From Eubacteriales bacterium (GTDB taxonomy: Bacteria > Bacillota > Clostridia > Peptostreptococcales > Anaerovoracaceae), in the NCBI GenBank assembly GCA_028680875.1, contig JAQUJQ010000004.1:13119-28345 (forward strand): a stretch of 15,227 nt of DNA. The letters run 5' to 3'. The notes under the pieces were generated by a model. It saw only the letters and a program-made list of their open reading frames with translations. It made no database searches and was not told the origin of the DNA. Of the stretch, positions 1-7,366 are shown in pieces; the first letter of the stretch is position 1, and each line of letters starts with the position of its first letter. The position numbers were made by a program, and so were the translations under genes.

Positions 1-37
1 TTATAATAAATCAGTATATCATTTCCTATGGCGAAAG

Positions 38-67
38 TATAGAGAGAGTGTATTCATTCTCTCTATA
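38..67. repeat. Inverted repeat / hairpin upstream of yedE
   Basis: Two 13-base arms (38-50 and 55-67) are complementary except for one G/T position and are separated by a 4-base TATT loop. The left arm begins TATAGAGAGA. Neither flank carries a clear T-tract, so it is a poor fit to a rho-independent terminator. It lies about 100 bases upstream of the yedE start, so it could be an operator, an RNA hairpin in a leader, or the end of an upstream transcript. No gene is visible in 1-167. Confidence 0.55.
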
Positions 68-167
68 AAAACCTTTATGCTAATATTTATTACCAATTTT
101 ACTACTTTAGCCCGTTATGCTAGTATAAATATGTACTAGTATATAATATTGCAAAGGAGCGTATCTT

Positions 168-1232
168 ATGAAAAACAAAACACTTGTAGCTATAGCCGGT
201 GCAGTAGTTGGTATAACAGCCCTTGTCTTGGTAAAGTTTGGAAATCCTGCGAATATGGGATTATGTATTGCCTGTTTTCTGAGGGATACCGCCGGAGGAC
301 TCAAGCTGCATGGAGCAGCTCCTGTTCAGTACATACGTCCTGAAATTATAGGATTGGTTCTGGGCTCCTTCTTCGTAGCTTTATCCGGAAGGGAATTCAT
401 TCCAAAGGCCGGATCTTCTCCTGCTACCCGTTTCGTTCTTGGTTTCATTGTCATGATTGGTGCACTTATGTTTCTGGGATGTCCTCTACGAATGATGCTT
501 CGCATTGCCGGAGGAGATATGAACGCTATTGTGGGACTGGTTGGCTTTGTGGCCGGAATCCTTGTCGGAATTTTCTTCTTAAATCACGGATTTACCCTGG
601 GACGGGCTTATCGAGTCAACAAAGGAGAAGGTTATGTCTTTCCTATTATTCAGGTAGTGATGCTGATTCTTTTAGTCGGATTACCGGGGCTTCTCCTTTT
701 CAGTGAAACCGGTCCCGGATCAATGCATGCTCCCATAGCCTTGGCTCTTGTTGCCGGATTGGTGGTAGGTGGAATTGCTCAAAAATCCCGGTTCTGTACA
801 GCCGGTGGTATTCGAGATGCCTTTCTCTTAAAGGATTTTACCTTATTCGTTGGATTTATAGTAGTTTTACTGGTGGTAGCCATCGGTAATTTGGCACTGG
901 GATCTTTCAACTTCGGTTTCGAAGGCCAGCCTGTTGCTCACACCGACGGTCTTTGGAACTTCCTGGGCATGGCTCTTGTTGGCATTGCCTCCATCTTTTT
1001 AGGTGGATGCCCCTTAAGGCAACTGATTCTATCCGGTGAGGGGAATATTGATTCTGTTATCACTGTCCTTGGTATGATTTGCGGGGCGGCTTTTGCTCAT
1101 AATTTTGCAATGGCCTCTTCACCGGAAGGTCCTACCGTAAACGGACAGATTGCCGTTGTTATTGGATTCATCGTTGTGGTAGCCATTGGCTTCCTCAACA
1201 TACAAAGAAGTGCAGGAAAAGGAGATGCTTAA
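168..1232 (+). CDS. yedE: YedE-like selenium metabolism membrane protein (YeeE/YedE family)
   Basis: Polytopic membrane protein of 354 residues, with many hydrophobic segments, that matches the YeeE/YedE sulfur-transport family. Members found with yedF and selD are thought to bring in a reduced selenium or sulfur species, but the exact substrate is not proven. Two internal repeats each carry a GCPLR motif (Cys105 and Cys281). Further cysteines sit at 33 and 36 (GLCIAC) and at 210 (SRFCTAGG). These resemble the membrane-facing cysteines of the family. The ATG at 168 has an AAAGGAG site 8 bases upstream. A TATAAT box lies at 142-147 without a convincing -35 element. The stop codon is one base before yedF, so the two genes are almost certainly co-transcribed and translationally linked. 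Confidence 0.9.
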   Translation: MKNKTLVAIAGAVVGITALVLVKFGNPANMGLCIACFLRDTAGGLKLHGAAPVQYIRPEIIGLVLGSFFVALSGREFIPKAGSSPATRFVLGFIVMIGALMFLGCPLRMMLRIAGGDMNAIVGLVGFVAGILVGIFFLNHGFTLGRAYRVNKGEGYVFPIIQVVMLILLVGLPGLLLFSETGPGSMHAPIALALVAGLVVGGIAQKSRFCTAGGIRDAFLLKDFTLFVGFIVVLLVVAIGNLALGSFNFGFEGQPVAHTDGLWNFLGMALVGIASIFLGGCPLRQLILSGEGNIDSVITVLGMICGAAFAHNFAMASSPEGPTVNGQIAVVIGFIVVVAIGFLNIQRSAGKGDA

Positions 1233-1233
1233 T

Positions 1234-1437
1234 ATGTTTATTGATGCAAGAGGATATGGATGCCCGGAGCCTGTGCTCATGACAAAAAAAGGTCTTGCAA
1301 GGAATCCTGAAGGCCTAGATGTTTTGGTGGATAACAACACAGCTAAAGAAAATATAAAACGTTTTGCGGGAAATCAGGGCTATTCGGTTAATGTTGAGAA
1401 ACAAAACAATGACTTTCTATTGAAGATCACTAAATAA
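1234..1437 (+). CDS. yedF: YedF, TusA/SirA-like sulfurtransferase-family protein
   Basis: Small protein of 67 residues from the TusA/SirA/YedF family. The signature CPEP motif is at residues 10-13, with Cys10 as the presumed persulfide or perselenide carrier. Upstream in-frame starts at 1186 and 1225 are rejected: the AAAAGGAG site at 1217-1224 is well spaced (9 bases) only for the ATG at 1234, and that start gives the family's normal N-terminus. Some clostridial YedF proteins have an extra C-terminal domain, which is absent here; only the TusA-like domain is present. The position one base after yedE and before a DUF3343 gene supports a role in passing selenium or sulfur from the membrane protein to cytosolic enzymes. 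That role is inferred from context. Confidence 0.88.
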   Translation: MFIDARGYGCPEPVLMTKKGLARNPEGLDVLVDNNTAKENIKRFAGNQGYSVNVEKQNNDFLLKITK

Positions 1438-1453
1438 GACGATATAATATGCA

Positions 1454-1480
1454 GGGACGGTTTTGCAGAAAATCCGTCCC
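1454..1480. repeat. GGGACGG hairpin repeat (copy 1), possible terminator or attenuator
   Basis: GGGACGG at 1454-1460 pairs perfectly with CCGTCCC at 1474-1480. TTTT (1461-1464) pairs with AAAA (1469-1472), leaving a GCAG loop and a one-base bulge. It sits 16 bases after the yedF stop, before the DUF3343 gene, and is followed by an AT-rich stretch without a strong T-run. The same GGGACGG/CCGTCCC arms recur at 6207-6260. Short inverted repeats with this core are, from general knowledge, common in clostridial genomes and may be REP-like. It may reduce transcription into the next gene. Confidence 0.7.
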
Positions 1481-1506
1481 GATATTTATTATAAAGGAAT
1501 GTTTTA

Positions 1507-1749
1507 ATGGATTACTTAGCCACTTTTCACACCCATTTTGATGCGGTGAAATATCAGAAATACATAAAGACGGTAGCAATCAAAGCTGTTATGAAGCCGG
1601 TACCCAGAAAGCTGAGCTCTTCCTGCGGGAGCTGTGTTATGTTCACTTCGGAAAAGGAACTTCCTCTTTCTGAAATGCATACAGAATATTTGGATAAACT
1701 CTATCTTATAAAAGAGAATGGTTTTCAGATCATCGTAGAAAATGAATAA
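1507..1749 (+). CDS. DUF3343 putative Se/S carrier protein
   Basis: Small protein of 80 residues of the DUF3343 family, known as putative Se/S carrier-like proteins. The pattern is an N-terminal YLATFHTHFDAVKY-type segment, a basic middle part with PVPRKLSSSC, and a CGSC pair (Cys40, Cys43). A ribosome site (AAAGGAA, 1493-1499) precedes the ATG. DUF3343 genes often sit beside yedE/yedF and selD in clostridia, as here. No biochemical function is established; the CxxC pair suits thiol, persulfide or perselenide transfer, which is inference. It is separated from yedF by a GGGACGG hairpin and is convergent with the LysR gene, so it is probably the last gene of the yedEF operon. Confidence 0.85.
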   Translation: MDYLATFHTHFDAVKYQKYIKTVAIKAVMKPVPRKLSSSCGSCVMFTSEKELPLSEMHTEYLDKLYLIKENGFQIIVENE

Positions 1750-1775
1750 AGGATAGTTTTGGAGGTACCTTTATT
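1745..1775. terminator. Weak hairpin between convergent DUF3343 and LysR genes
   Basis: AATAAAGG (1745-1752) is complementary to CCTTTATT (1768-1775) around a 15-base loop. It overlaps both stop codons in a 21-base convergent gap. The stem is AT-rich and no long T-run follows, so this is only a tentative shared termination signal. Confidence 0.3.
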
Positions 1776-2667
1776 TATATGAATCCAGCACAAAGGTTTT
1801 AAAGGCTTCGGCTGTAGGTGACAAAGCAACATTTTTATTCCAGATCAGGTAGAACTCTCTGTCCAGGTTCATATCTTTGATTTCAAAGGTTAAATATCCC
1901 CTGCAGGATTGATCGCAATCCACGGCAATACCTGAGATTATGGAAATTCCCAAACCGTTGCTGACCGCCTGTTTAATGGCTTCCATTGTATTCATTCTTG
2001 CCACTACCTTCATCTGCTTCGGGTTATAGCCCATCACACTTATCTTATTTTCAAATTCCTTGCGGGTGGCAGAGCCCTGTTCCCTCCATACGAAGGATTC
2101 ATTAATAATATCTTCAATCCGAATTTCACAGCCGGCTATGGATTTAAACCTCTCATTCCTGGGTGTAATCAATACCAAGTGATCATCGATCAGTTTTTTG
2201 TACATTAAATTATCGGTTCCCATATAACCGGTAAACCCAATTTCCCCCTTTTGTTCCAAGAGGTTTTCTTCAACTTTGTTGCTGTCAGACTGCTCTAAAT
2301 AAAATCTGACCAAAGGATATCTTTCTCTGAATTTAGTTATAAGTGACGGTACTAAATACTCACCGGGTACGGATGAAGCTTGTATCTCTAAAATCCCATT
2401 AATTTCTTTAGTAAAACTCTGTAAGGAAAAAACTGCCTTCTCCCGGGTATTGATCATATGTACTGCATATTTGAATAAAATTTTTCCCTGCTTTGTAGGT
2501 AAAGCCTCTTTTCCATGCCGGTCAATGAGCCTGATTCCCAATTCCTTTTCTATAGTACTGACATGGGTGCTGATGGTGGGTTGTGTTAAAAATAAAGCAT
2601 CTGCAGCTTTTGAAAAACTTTTGTATTTTACAACATTGACAAAAGCTTCTATCTGTTTGAAATCCAT
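1771..2667 (-). CDS. LysR-family regulator linked to selenium metabolism genes
   Basis: LysR-type transcription factor of 298 residues. The N-terminal winged helix-turn-helix is classic (SFSKAADALFLTQPTISTHV, about residues 17-36), with the linker helix and IDRHGKEALPTKQG after it. The C-terminal two thirds are the periplasmic-binding-like effector domain. The ATG at 2667 is preferred over 2676 because AAAGGA lies 9 bases ahead of it and LysR proteins usually begin MDFKQIEAF-like. It is the last gene of the selC-selA-selB run, 17 bases after selB. A selenium-associated LysR subfamily is known in sel/yedE neighbourhoods. Its ligand is unknown, and control of the sel or yedE genes is inferred from position only. 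Autoregulation at its own start is unlikely because it lacks an upstream gap, so any operator should lie near the yedE, selC or selD promoters. Confidence 0.88.
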   Translation of the reverse strand: MDFKQIEAFVNVVKYKSFSKAADALFLTQPTISTHVSTIEKELGIRLIDRHGKEALPTKQGKILFKYAVHMINTREKAVFSLQSFTKEINGILEIQASSVPGEYLVPSLITKFRERYPLVRFYLEQSDSNKVEENLLEQKGEIGFTGYMGTDNLMYKKLIDDHLVLITPRNERFKSIAGCEIRIEDIINESFVWREQGSATRKEFENKISVMGYNPKQMKVVARMNTMEAIKQAVSNGLGISIISGIAVDCDQSCRGYLTFEIKDMNLDREFYLIWNKNVALSPTAEAFKTFVLDSYK

Positions 2668-2684
2668 TCGACTCATTCCTTTCT

Positions 2685-4592
2685 TTACCGTAAAACCCTG
2701 GCATCGTCAACCAACTTTGTTATCTTCCGGTCATCCAGATATTCCAATATCAACACCGCATATTTTCTGGATGTGTTTAATAAATCTCTATATTCTCCCA
2801 GAGTAATCTTTCCGTTTATTTCGATATGCTGTCGGAACAGTTTCATAGCTTGTTCCCAGTGGGTGTTGTGCATATAGTATTGGTAGGTAAGACGTTTCAA
2901 AACCCCTTCTTCTCCCAGTGCCTCCACCATTTGCCTGGCCAGGTTTTTATCCTTTTCCAGCGCTATGGCTTCATCTAGCTCAGGAACCTGATAACCTGCA
3001 TCAAGGTATTGCTTTTCAAGACGTTTTTGCATATCAAGATGCTCTCCCTTATACTCAACCTTAAAAGAAGGTAGTGCAATGAGGCTATTGCTGTCTCGTA
3101 AGTACTCTGCATCAATCATATGCCTCAAAAGGAGATCCGCCATCTTTGGATCATCTAAAAATAGATAATCCGATAGTTTTTTTCGGAATTCTCCCTTTTG
3201 CATCCCTTGTGAAATGGGGTTTCGGCTGTGGTATTCTGAAAGTATTGAATTGGCTCTCTCTTGAACCAAGTTAATATAATCCTGATGCACACACAGATCC
3301 TCTGTCAGCTTTATTACTTTCCCCTCTGACGCCAAATTTTCTATATCAACTAAGAATTCTTCCCGTGTTTTCCCCAGCTTGTGTGCCAATTCCCGACAGC
3401 CGGTTAAAGTTTTACCGCCCTCCTTGATGGTCTGCTCAATAATGGCTCTTTCATCTCCTCCTTCTTTTACAGCCAAGGCATCCAGAACCTCCTTGCGAAA
3501 CCGTTTGTGTTTCACAGGATTGGCATCTAGAATAACACCGCCTCCTATAGTTTCCATTGGAGAGTAAAAGCGAATTATAAAACGATCTCCTTTTTTAACC
3601 GCAATTTCTTCCTCCAGCCTAAGCTGTGCATAACCCCCTTCTCCGCTTTTTAGTGCCTCTGCATCCAGCAGTACTGCTTTACATAAGGCCTCAGAAGATC
3701 CATAATAGAGATGAAGGCGACTACCATTTATCAATGTTCTTGGAGAATCATCGAACATCCTGATTTTAACGTCCAGCATCATCGTTTGTTTTAGGGAGCC
3801 CTTGGCGGCCAGTATATCTCCTCTCTTTATTTCTTCTTTTTTCACATTCACCAAATTTACCGCAGTTCGTTGCCCGGCATAGGCGCTTTCTACCGTTTCT
3901 CCATGCACCTGGAGATTCCGTACTTTTGCAATTCGATTTCCCGGATAAATCTGAACCTCACTGCCTACGGAAACAGAGCCTTCCATTAAAGTTCCGGTTA
4001 TCACAGTACCAAAGCCTTCCATGGTAAAAACTCTGTCAATTGGAATGCGTAACAGAGTTGAGTCCGTTTTACGTTTGTCAACGTTTTGCACCATTTGAAG
4101 AATAATCCTCTTCAGTTCTTCTATGTTCTGTCCAGTATGGGCAGAAACCGAAACAATAGGGGCCTCCTCTAAAAAAGTCCCTTTTACTAGATTTTTAATG
4201 TCTTCTTCCACAAGATCAAGCCAGTCCTTATCCACTAAATCAACCTTGGTAAGTACAACGATACCCTTCCTTATATTAAGCATTTTAATAATTTCAAAAT
4301 GCTCCGTCGTCTGGGGCATCACCCCTTCGTCGGCAGCCACCACCAACAATACCAGATCAATGCCGCCGATTCCGGCCAGCATATTTCGTACAAAACGCTC
4401 GTGTCCGGGAACATCTATAATCCCAATATGCCGGCCGTGAGAATTGAGCATTTCTGCAAAGCCCAATTCGATGGTGATGCCCCGTTTCTTTTCTTCCTTA
4501 AGCCGATCTGTCTCCATGCCGGTTAAAGCTCTGATTAAACAGGTTTTACCGTGGTCTACATGGCCGGCTGTCCCAATGATTACATTATTCAT
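2685..4592 (-). CDS. selB: SelB, selenocysteine-specific elongation factor
   Basis: GTPase of 635 residues that brings Sec-tRNA(Sec) to UGA codons marked by a SECIS hairpin. G-motifs are clear: GHVDHGKT (10-17), RGITIELGFA (switch I region, 38-47), DVPGHE (60-65) and TKVD (115-118). EF-Tu-like beta-barrel domains follow. The long C-terminal half (about residue 365 to the end) fits the four winged-helix domains that bind SECIS RNA. Length is normal for the family. The ATG at 4592 is chosen over 4613 because it gives the standard MNNVIIGTAGHVDHGK start and has AAGGGG upstream. It overlaps the end of selA by 8 bases (4585-4592), indicating translational coupling. Its partner mRNAs here are grdB and selD. 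Confidence 0.97.
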   Translation of the reverse strand: MNNVIIGTAGHVDHGKTCLIRALTGMETDRLKEEKKRGITIELGFAEMLNSHGRHIGIIDVPGHERFVRNMLAGIGGIDLVLLVVAADEGVMPQTTEHFEIIKMLNIRKGIVVLTKVDLVDKDWLDLVEEDIKNLVKGTFLEEAPIVSVSAHTGQNIEELKRIILQMVQNVDKRKTDSTLLRIPIDRVFTMEGFGTVITGTLMEGSVSVGSEVQIYPGNRIAKVRNLQVHGETVESAYAGQRTAVNLVNVKKEEIKRGDILAAKGSLKQTMMLDVKIRMFDDSPRTLINGSRLHLYYGSSEALCKAVLLDAEALKSGEGGYAQLRLEEEIAVKKGDRFIIRFYSPMETIGGGVILDANPVKHKRFRKEVLDALAVKEGGDERAIIEQTIKEGGKTLTGCRELAHKLGKTREEFLVDIENLASEGKVIKLTEDLCVHQDYINLVQERANSILSEYHSRNPISQGMQKGEFRKKLSDYLFLDDPKMADLLLRHMIDAEYLRDSNSLIALPSFKVEYKGEHLDMQKRLEKQYLDAGYQVPELDEAIALEKDKNLARQMVEALGEEGVLKRLTYQYYMHNTHWEQAMKLFRQHIEINGKITLGEYRDLLNTSRKYAVLILEYLDDRKITKLVDDARVLR

Positions 4593-6015
4593 CCCGTTTC
4601 TTCCCCTTGTCATACTTCTCTTTACACCAGAGCAAAGCTTTGCCTACAGTCTCCAAATCCTCTTCTTCCACCGTCCTCATATCAATTAGGATCCGTTCCT
4701 GATAAATTCGAACGATAACAGGAACCTGATAACTCCTTAAATCCCGTTCGATTCGGTCTAAGGACATCTCCCTTCCTTTTATGGCCACTCCATAACCGGG
4801 CAGATATAAATTCGGTGTAGATCCGCCGCCGATTTGTCCTTCTGTCCTCGCTACCTCCACATCAAATGCATCCGTAGCCTGTCGAATTCGTTCTGCCAGT
4901 AAAGTGGCTTTATTTCTCATCTCATCAATGGGTACGGTAATCATGGACAAAACGGGGATACTTTCTTTAGCCTTTTCCAAATCCAAATATTCACAGAAAG
5001 TAGCTTCCAATGCTGCCAATGTCATTTTGTCGGTACGAACAACTCTGGCAAGAGGATGTTTCTTCATCCGATCAATGTATTCCTTTTTTCCTGTAATAAT
5101 GCCTGCCTGTGGTCCTCCCAAAAGTTTGTCTCCACTAAACATGATTAGATCAATGCCGGGTTTCAAACTTTCTATTACTGTAGGTTCATCGATTCCATAC
5201 TTCTGTAAATCAATCAAAAGGCCGCTGCCCAGATCATAGACAACCGGAATCTTTGTCTCCTGCCCGAGTTCCACCAGCTCTGCCAGTGAAGTATCCGCTG
5301 TAAATCCCATAATTTTGTAATTACTGGTGTGGACCTTCAGAAGAATTGCGGTCTGCCCATCGATAACCGCATTACGATAATCATCAATTTTGGTTTTATT
5401 GGTAGTTCCCACCTCAACCAGCCGGGCTCCACCTAATTTCATGATTTCCGGTATCCGAAAGGAGCCACCGATTTCAACCAGTTCACCCCTGGAAACAATC
5501 ACATCCTTTCCCTCAGCTAATTCGGAAAGGCAAAGCAAAAGAGCCGCCGCATTGTTGTTGACAACCATGGCAGCCTGAGTCCCCGTAATCTTGGTAATTA
5601 ACTTTTCAATATGATCATGCCGGGAACCTCGGTTTCCCAGTTTTAAATCATATTCCAGAGTTGAATAATTAGTTGCTGTCTCTTCTATATTTTTACAGGT
5701 TTCCTTTGATAATCTGGCACGTCCCAAATTTGTATGCAGAATAGTGCCGGTTCCATTAATTACCCGACGTAGACTCCTTTGCCTCTTTCTATAGATTCGA
5801 TCAATGATATCGTTTATCATATTCTCAAAATCCGGGAAAGGAGGTTCGCCTTCACTCCAGCAAAGAATTCGATTTCTAGCCTCATCTGTAATTTCTCTCA
5901 CAGATTCTACAATCAATCCTCTTGCGGTATTCTCAAAAAATACAAATAGGCGCTGATCCTTCAACACCTCATCAATTTTAGGAATCCGCTTCAGCAATTC
6001 CTTCTTTTTATCCAT
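4585..6015 (-). CDS. selA: SelA, L-seryl-tRNA(Sec) selenium transferase
   Basis: PLP-dependent enzyme of 476 residues that converts Ser-tRNA(Sec) to Sec-tRNA(Sec) using selenophosphate. Visible features are an N-terminal tRNA-binding region, the INGTGTILHTNLGRA segment (86-100), and the active-site lysine Lys297 in SGDKLLGGPQAG. The length is normal and the protein appears intact. A GGAGGG site lies just upstream of the ATG. It starts 29 bases after the encoded CCA end of selC on the same strand and overlaps selB, giving the order selC-selA-selB. This means the tRNA and its two dedicated proteins can share a transcript starting at the selC promoter. Confidence 0.97.
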   Translation of the reverse strand: MDKKKELLKRIPKIDEVLKDQRLFVFFENTARGLIVESVREITDEARNRILCWSEGEPPFPDFENMINDIIDRIYRKRQRSLRRVINGTGTILHTNLGRARLSKETCKNIEETATNYSTLEYDLKLGNRGSRHDHIEKLITKITGTQAAMVVNNNAAALLLCLSELAEGKDVIVSRGELVEIGGSFRIPEIMKLGGARLVEVGTTNKTKIDDYRNAVIDGQTAILLKVHTSNYKIMGFTADTSLAELVELGQETKIPVVYDLGSGLLIDLQKYGIDEPTVIESLKPGIDLIMFSGDKLLGGPQAGIITGKKEYIDRMKKHPLARVVRTDKMTLAALEATFCEYLDLEKAKESIPVLSMITVPIDEMRNKATLLAERIRQATDAFDVEVARTEGQIGGGSTPNLYLPGYGVAIKGREMSLDRIERDLRSYQVPVIVRIYQERILIDMRTVEEEDLETVGKALLWCKEKYDKGKKRDE

Positions 6016-6044
6016 TTATTTACCCTCCTGCCATCGATATAAAA

Positions 6045-6141
6045 TGGCGGGAATATGTGGGAATCGAACCCACCCAAGAGGCTCCTAACCCCTCGAACTG
6101 GTTTTGAAGACCAGAGGGCACACCAGCACCCATCTATTCCC
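6045..6141 (-). tRNA. selC: tRNA-Sec (UCA anticodon)
   Basis: The minus strand folds as a bacterial selenocysteine tRNA of 97 bases with an encoded CCA (6047-6045). It has the anticodon TCA (6107-6105) in a CTTCAAA loop on a CTGGT/ACCAG stem. The D-stem is the long 6-bp type with a 4-base TGGT loop. A long variable arm of 7 pairs is present. The T-arm is GTGGG-TTCGATT-CCCAC and the discriminator is G. The acceptor pairs GGGAATAG with ATATTCCC for seven pairs; the eighth position is a G/A mismatch where E. coli has a full 8-bp stem. It lies directly ahead of selA. Confidence 0.95.
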
Positions 6142-6168
6142 CTATCATTAGCACATTTGAGCTTATTT

Positions 6169-6197
6169 AGTATAACATTAAACTTTTTTTTTTACAA
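6169..6197 (-). promoter_or_regulatory. Sigma-A-type promoter for selC-selA-selB
   Basis: On the minus strand, TTGTAA (6197-6192) and TATACT (6174-6169) are separated by exactly 17 bases, much of it an A-tract. Transcription would begin near 6162, about 20 bases ahead of mature tRNA-Sec. This lets selC-selAB be expressed independently of the upstream grd genes. Confidence 0.7.
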
Positions 6198-6206
6198 TAT
6201 TGTATT

Positions 6207-6260
6207 AAGGAACGGCTTATTTTGTGAAATTTCTTTCCACTATAAAAAGAACCGTCCCTT
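6207..6260. repeat. GGGACGG inverted repeat (copy 2) after the transporter gene
   Basis: AAGGAACGG (6207-6215) faces CCGTCCCTT (6252-6260). Read on the minus strand this is AAGGGACGG paired with CCGTTCCTT, with one G-U pair and a loop of about 36 bases. It shares the GGGACGG core with 1454-1480. It lies just downstream of the YkvI-like gene on that gene's strand but is not followed by a T-run, so termination there may be partial and readthrough into selC is possible. Confidence 0.5.
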
Positions 6261-6275
6261 TCCTTCTCAATTTGA

Positions 6276-7355
6276 TTATTGTCGTTTTAATTTCATAATA
6301 CTTTTTATAACCATTAATATCAACAGTATGATTCCAACGTAGCCGTTGATGACATAGACGATATTTACCATTTTTGAGAATGGCACTACTAATCCTACAA
6401 GGGCACCGATAGTAGCCAGAATTACGGTCATGATTCGAAACTTTTTACTTTTGTCTAGAGTAAATCGAGCCGCCACAGTCCATAACAGCGGAACTGCTGT
6501 GGTATATATACCTGCTATTATAATAATAGAAAATCCTGTTGCTAATGTCGGGCTTAGATTTTGAGCCAGATAAAGAGACGGGATCTGTGTTCCGACTACC
6601 TGTTCAATATTAATCAATAGTCCCAACGTGACAATAATCACTGCGGAGGCAAAGGCAATAGCTCCCAAAGCTCCTCCCAAGGCCGCTTCCTTTTTACTGT
6701 GAGCCGTTGCTCCCATAGCAGCCATAAATGCCGCCAGCCACAGCATACAAAACCCTACATAGGATCCGGCCGCAAAGAACCAGTTTGTCGATGCTCTGGT
6801 CAATTCAAGGGTGGGAAGAAGAGCATTCCCCTCTGCAATACCGGCAGGATTCCGAATAATGGCTGACACACCTAAAGCAATTGATATAACTACGATGACC
6901 GGGCCAATATTCCCTATGATATCCACAATTCGATTCAAACCGAAGATTACCGTTCCTGATGCTAAAACAGTGATGATGATTCCACCGAAAGCCACCGACA
7001 CACCATAGTGTTGCTGAAGAGTTGCACCCGCTCCCGCCACCATAACCATAAAAGACATATAGATAAATAGTATGGAAAAATAATCAAAAAATTTGCCCAA
7101 TGCATGTCCACAATAATAGTGAAAGATCTCACCGGGCTTGGGGAATCTTTTTTCATATCCTACGGTAATAAAATCCGTTCCTACATAGATCAACAAAATC
7201 ATAGTAACGATTCCGCCAGCTATGCCCCAATATCCATAGGATGTGAAATATTGCAAGACTTCCTGACCGGTAGCAAAACCGGAACCGATTAGGAATGCAA
7301 TAAAGGCCCCTGCAAAAGAAATAACCTTTCTCCAACTTATATACTGTGTTTCCAT
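6276..7355 (-). CDS. YkvI-like membrane protein, probable amino-acid or amine transporter
   Basis: Integral membrane protein of 359 residues with about ten hydrophobic segments across its whole length. It resembles the YkvI family of the amino acid/polyamine/organocation (LeuT-fold) superfamily. Near the start, GSGFATGQE (about 23-31) is a glycine-rich break in the first membrane helix, as LeuT-fold transporters have at their substrate site. An AAAGGGGAA site precedes the ATG. It begins 11 bases after grdB, so it is in the grdX-grdE-grdB operon. By position it most likely imports the reductase substrate or exports a product. The substrate is unknown; known betaine reductase loci carry transporters of a different family (BCCT), which makes this partner notable. 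Confidence 0.8.
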   Translation of the reverse strand: METQYISWRKVISFAGAFIAFLIGSGFATGQEVLQYFTSYGYWGIAGGIVTMILLIYVGTDFITVGYEKRFPKPGEIFHYYCGHALGKFFDYFSILFIYMSFMVMVAGAGATLQQHYGVSVAFGGIIITVLASGTVIFGLNRIVDIIGNIGPVIVVISIALGVSAIIRNPAGIAEGNALLPTLELTRASTNWFFAAGSYVGFCMLWLAAFMAAMGATAHSKKEAALGGALGAIAFASAVIIVTLGLLINIEQVVGTQIPSLYLAQNLSPTLATGFSIIIIAGIYTTAVPLLWTVAARFTLDKSKKFRIMTVILATIGALVGLVVPFSKMVNIVYVINGYVGIILLILMVIKSIMKLKRQ

Positions 7356-7366
7356 CTGATTCCCCT

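Noticed and set aside
1186..1233. Longer yedF beginning at 1186
   Set aside because: The extension lies inside yedE in another frame, and the well-spaced ribosome site supports the ATG at 1234.
6055..6342. Plus-strand open frame overlapping selC
   Set aside because: It runs antisense through the tRNA and the end of the transporter gene, has no ribosome site and resembles nothing known.
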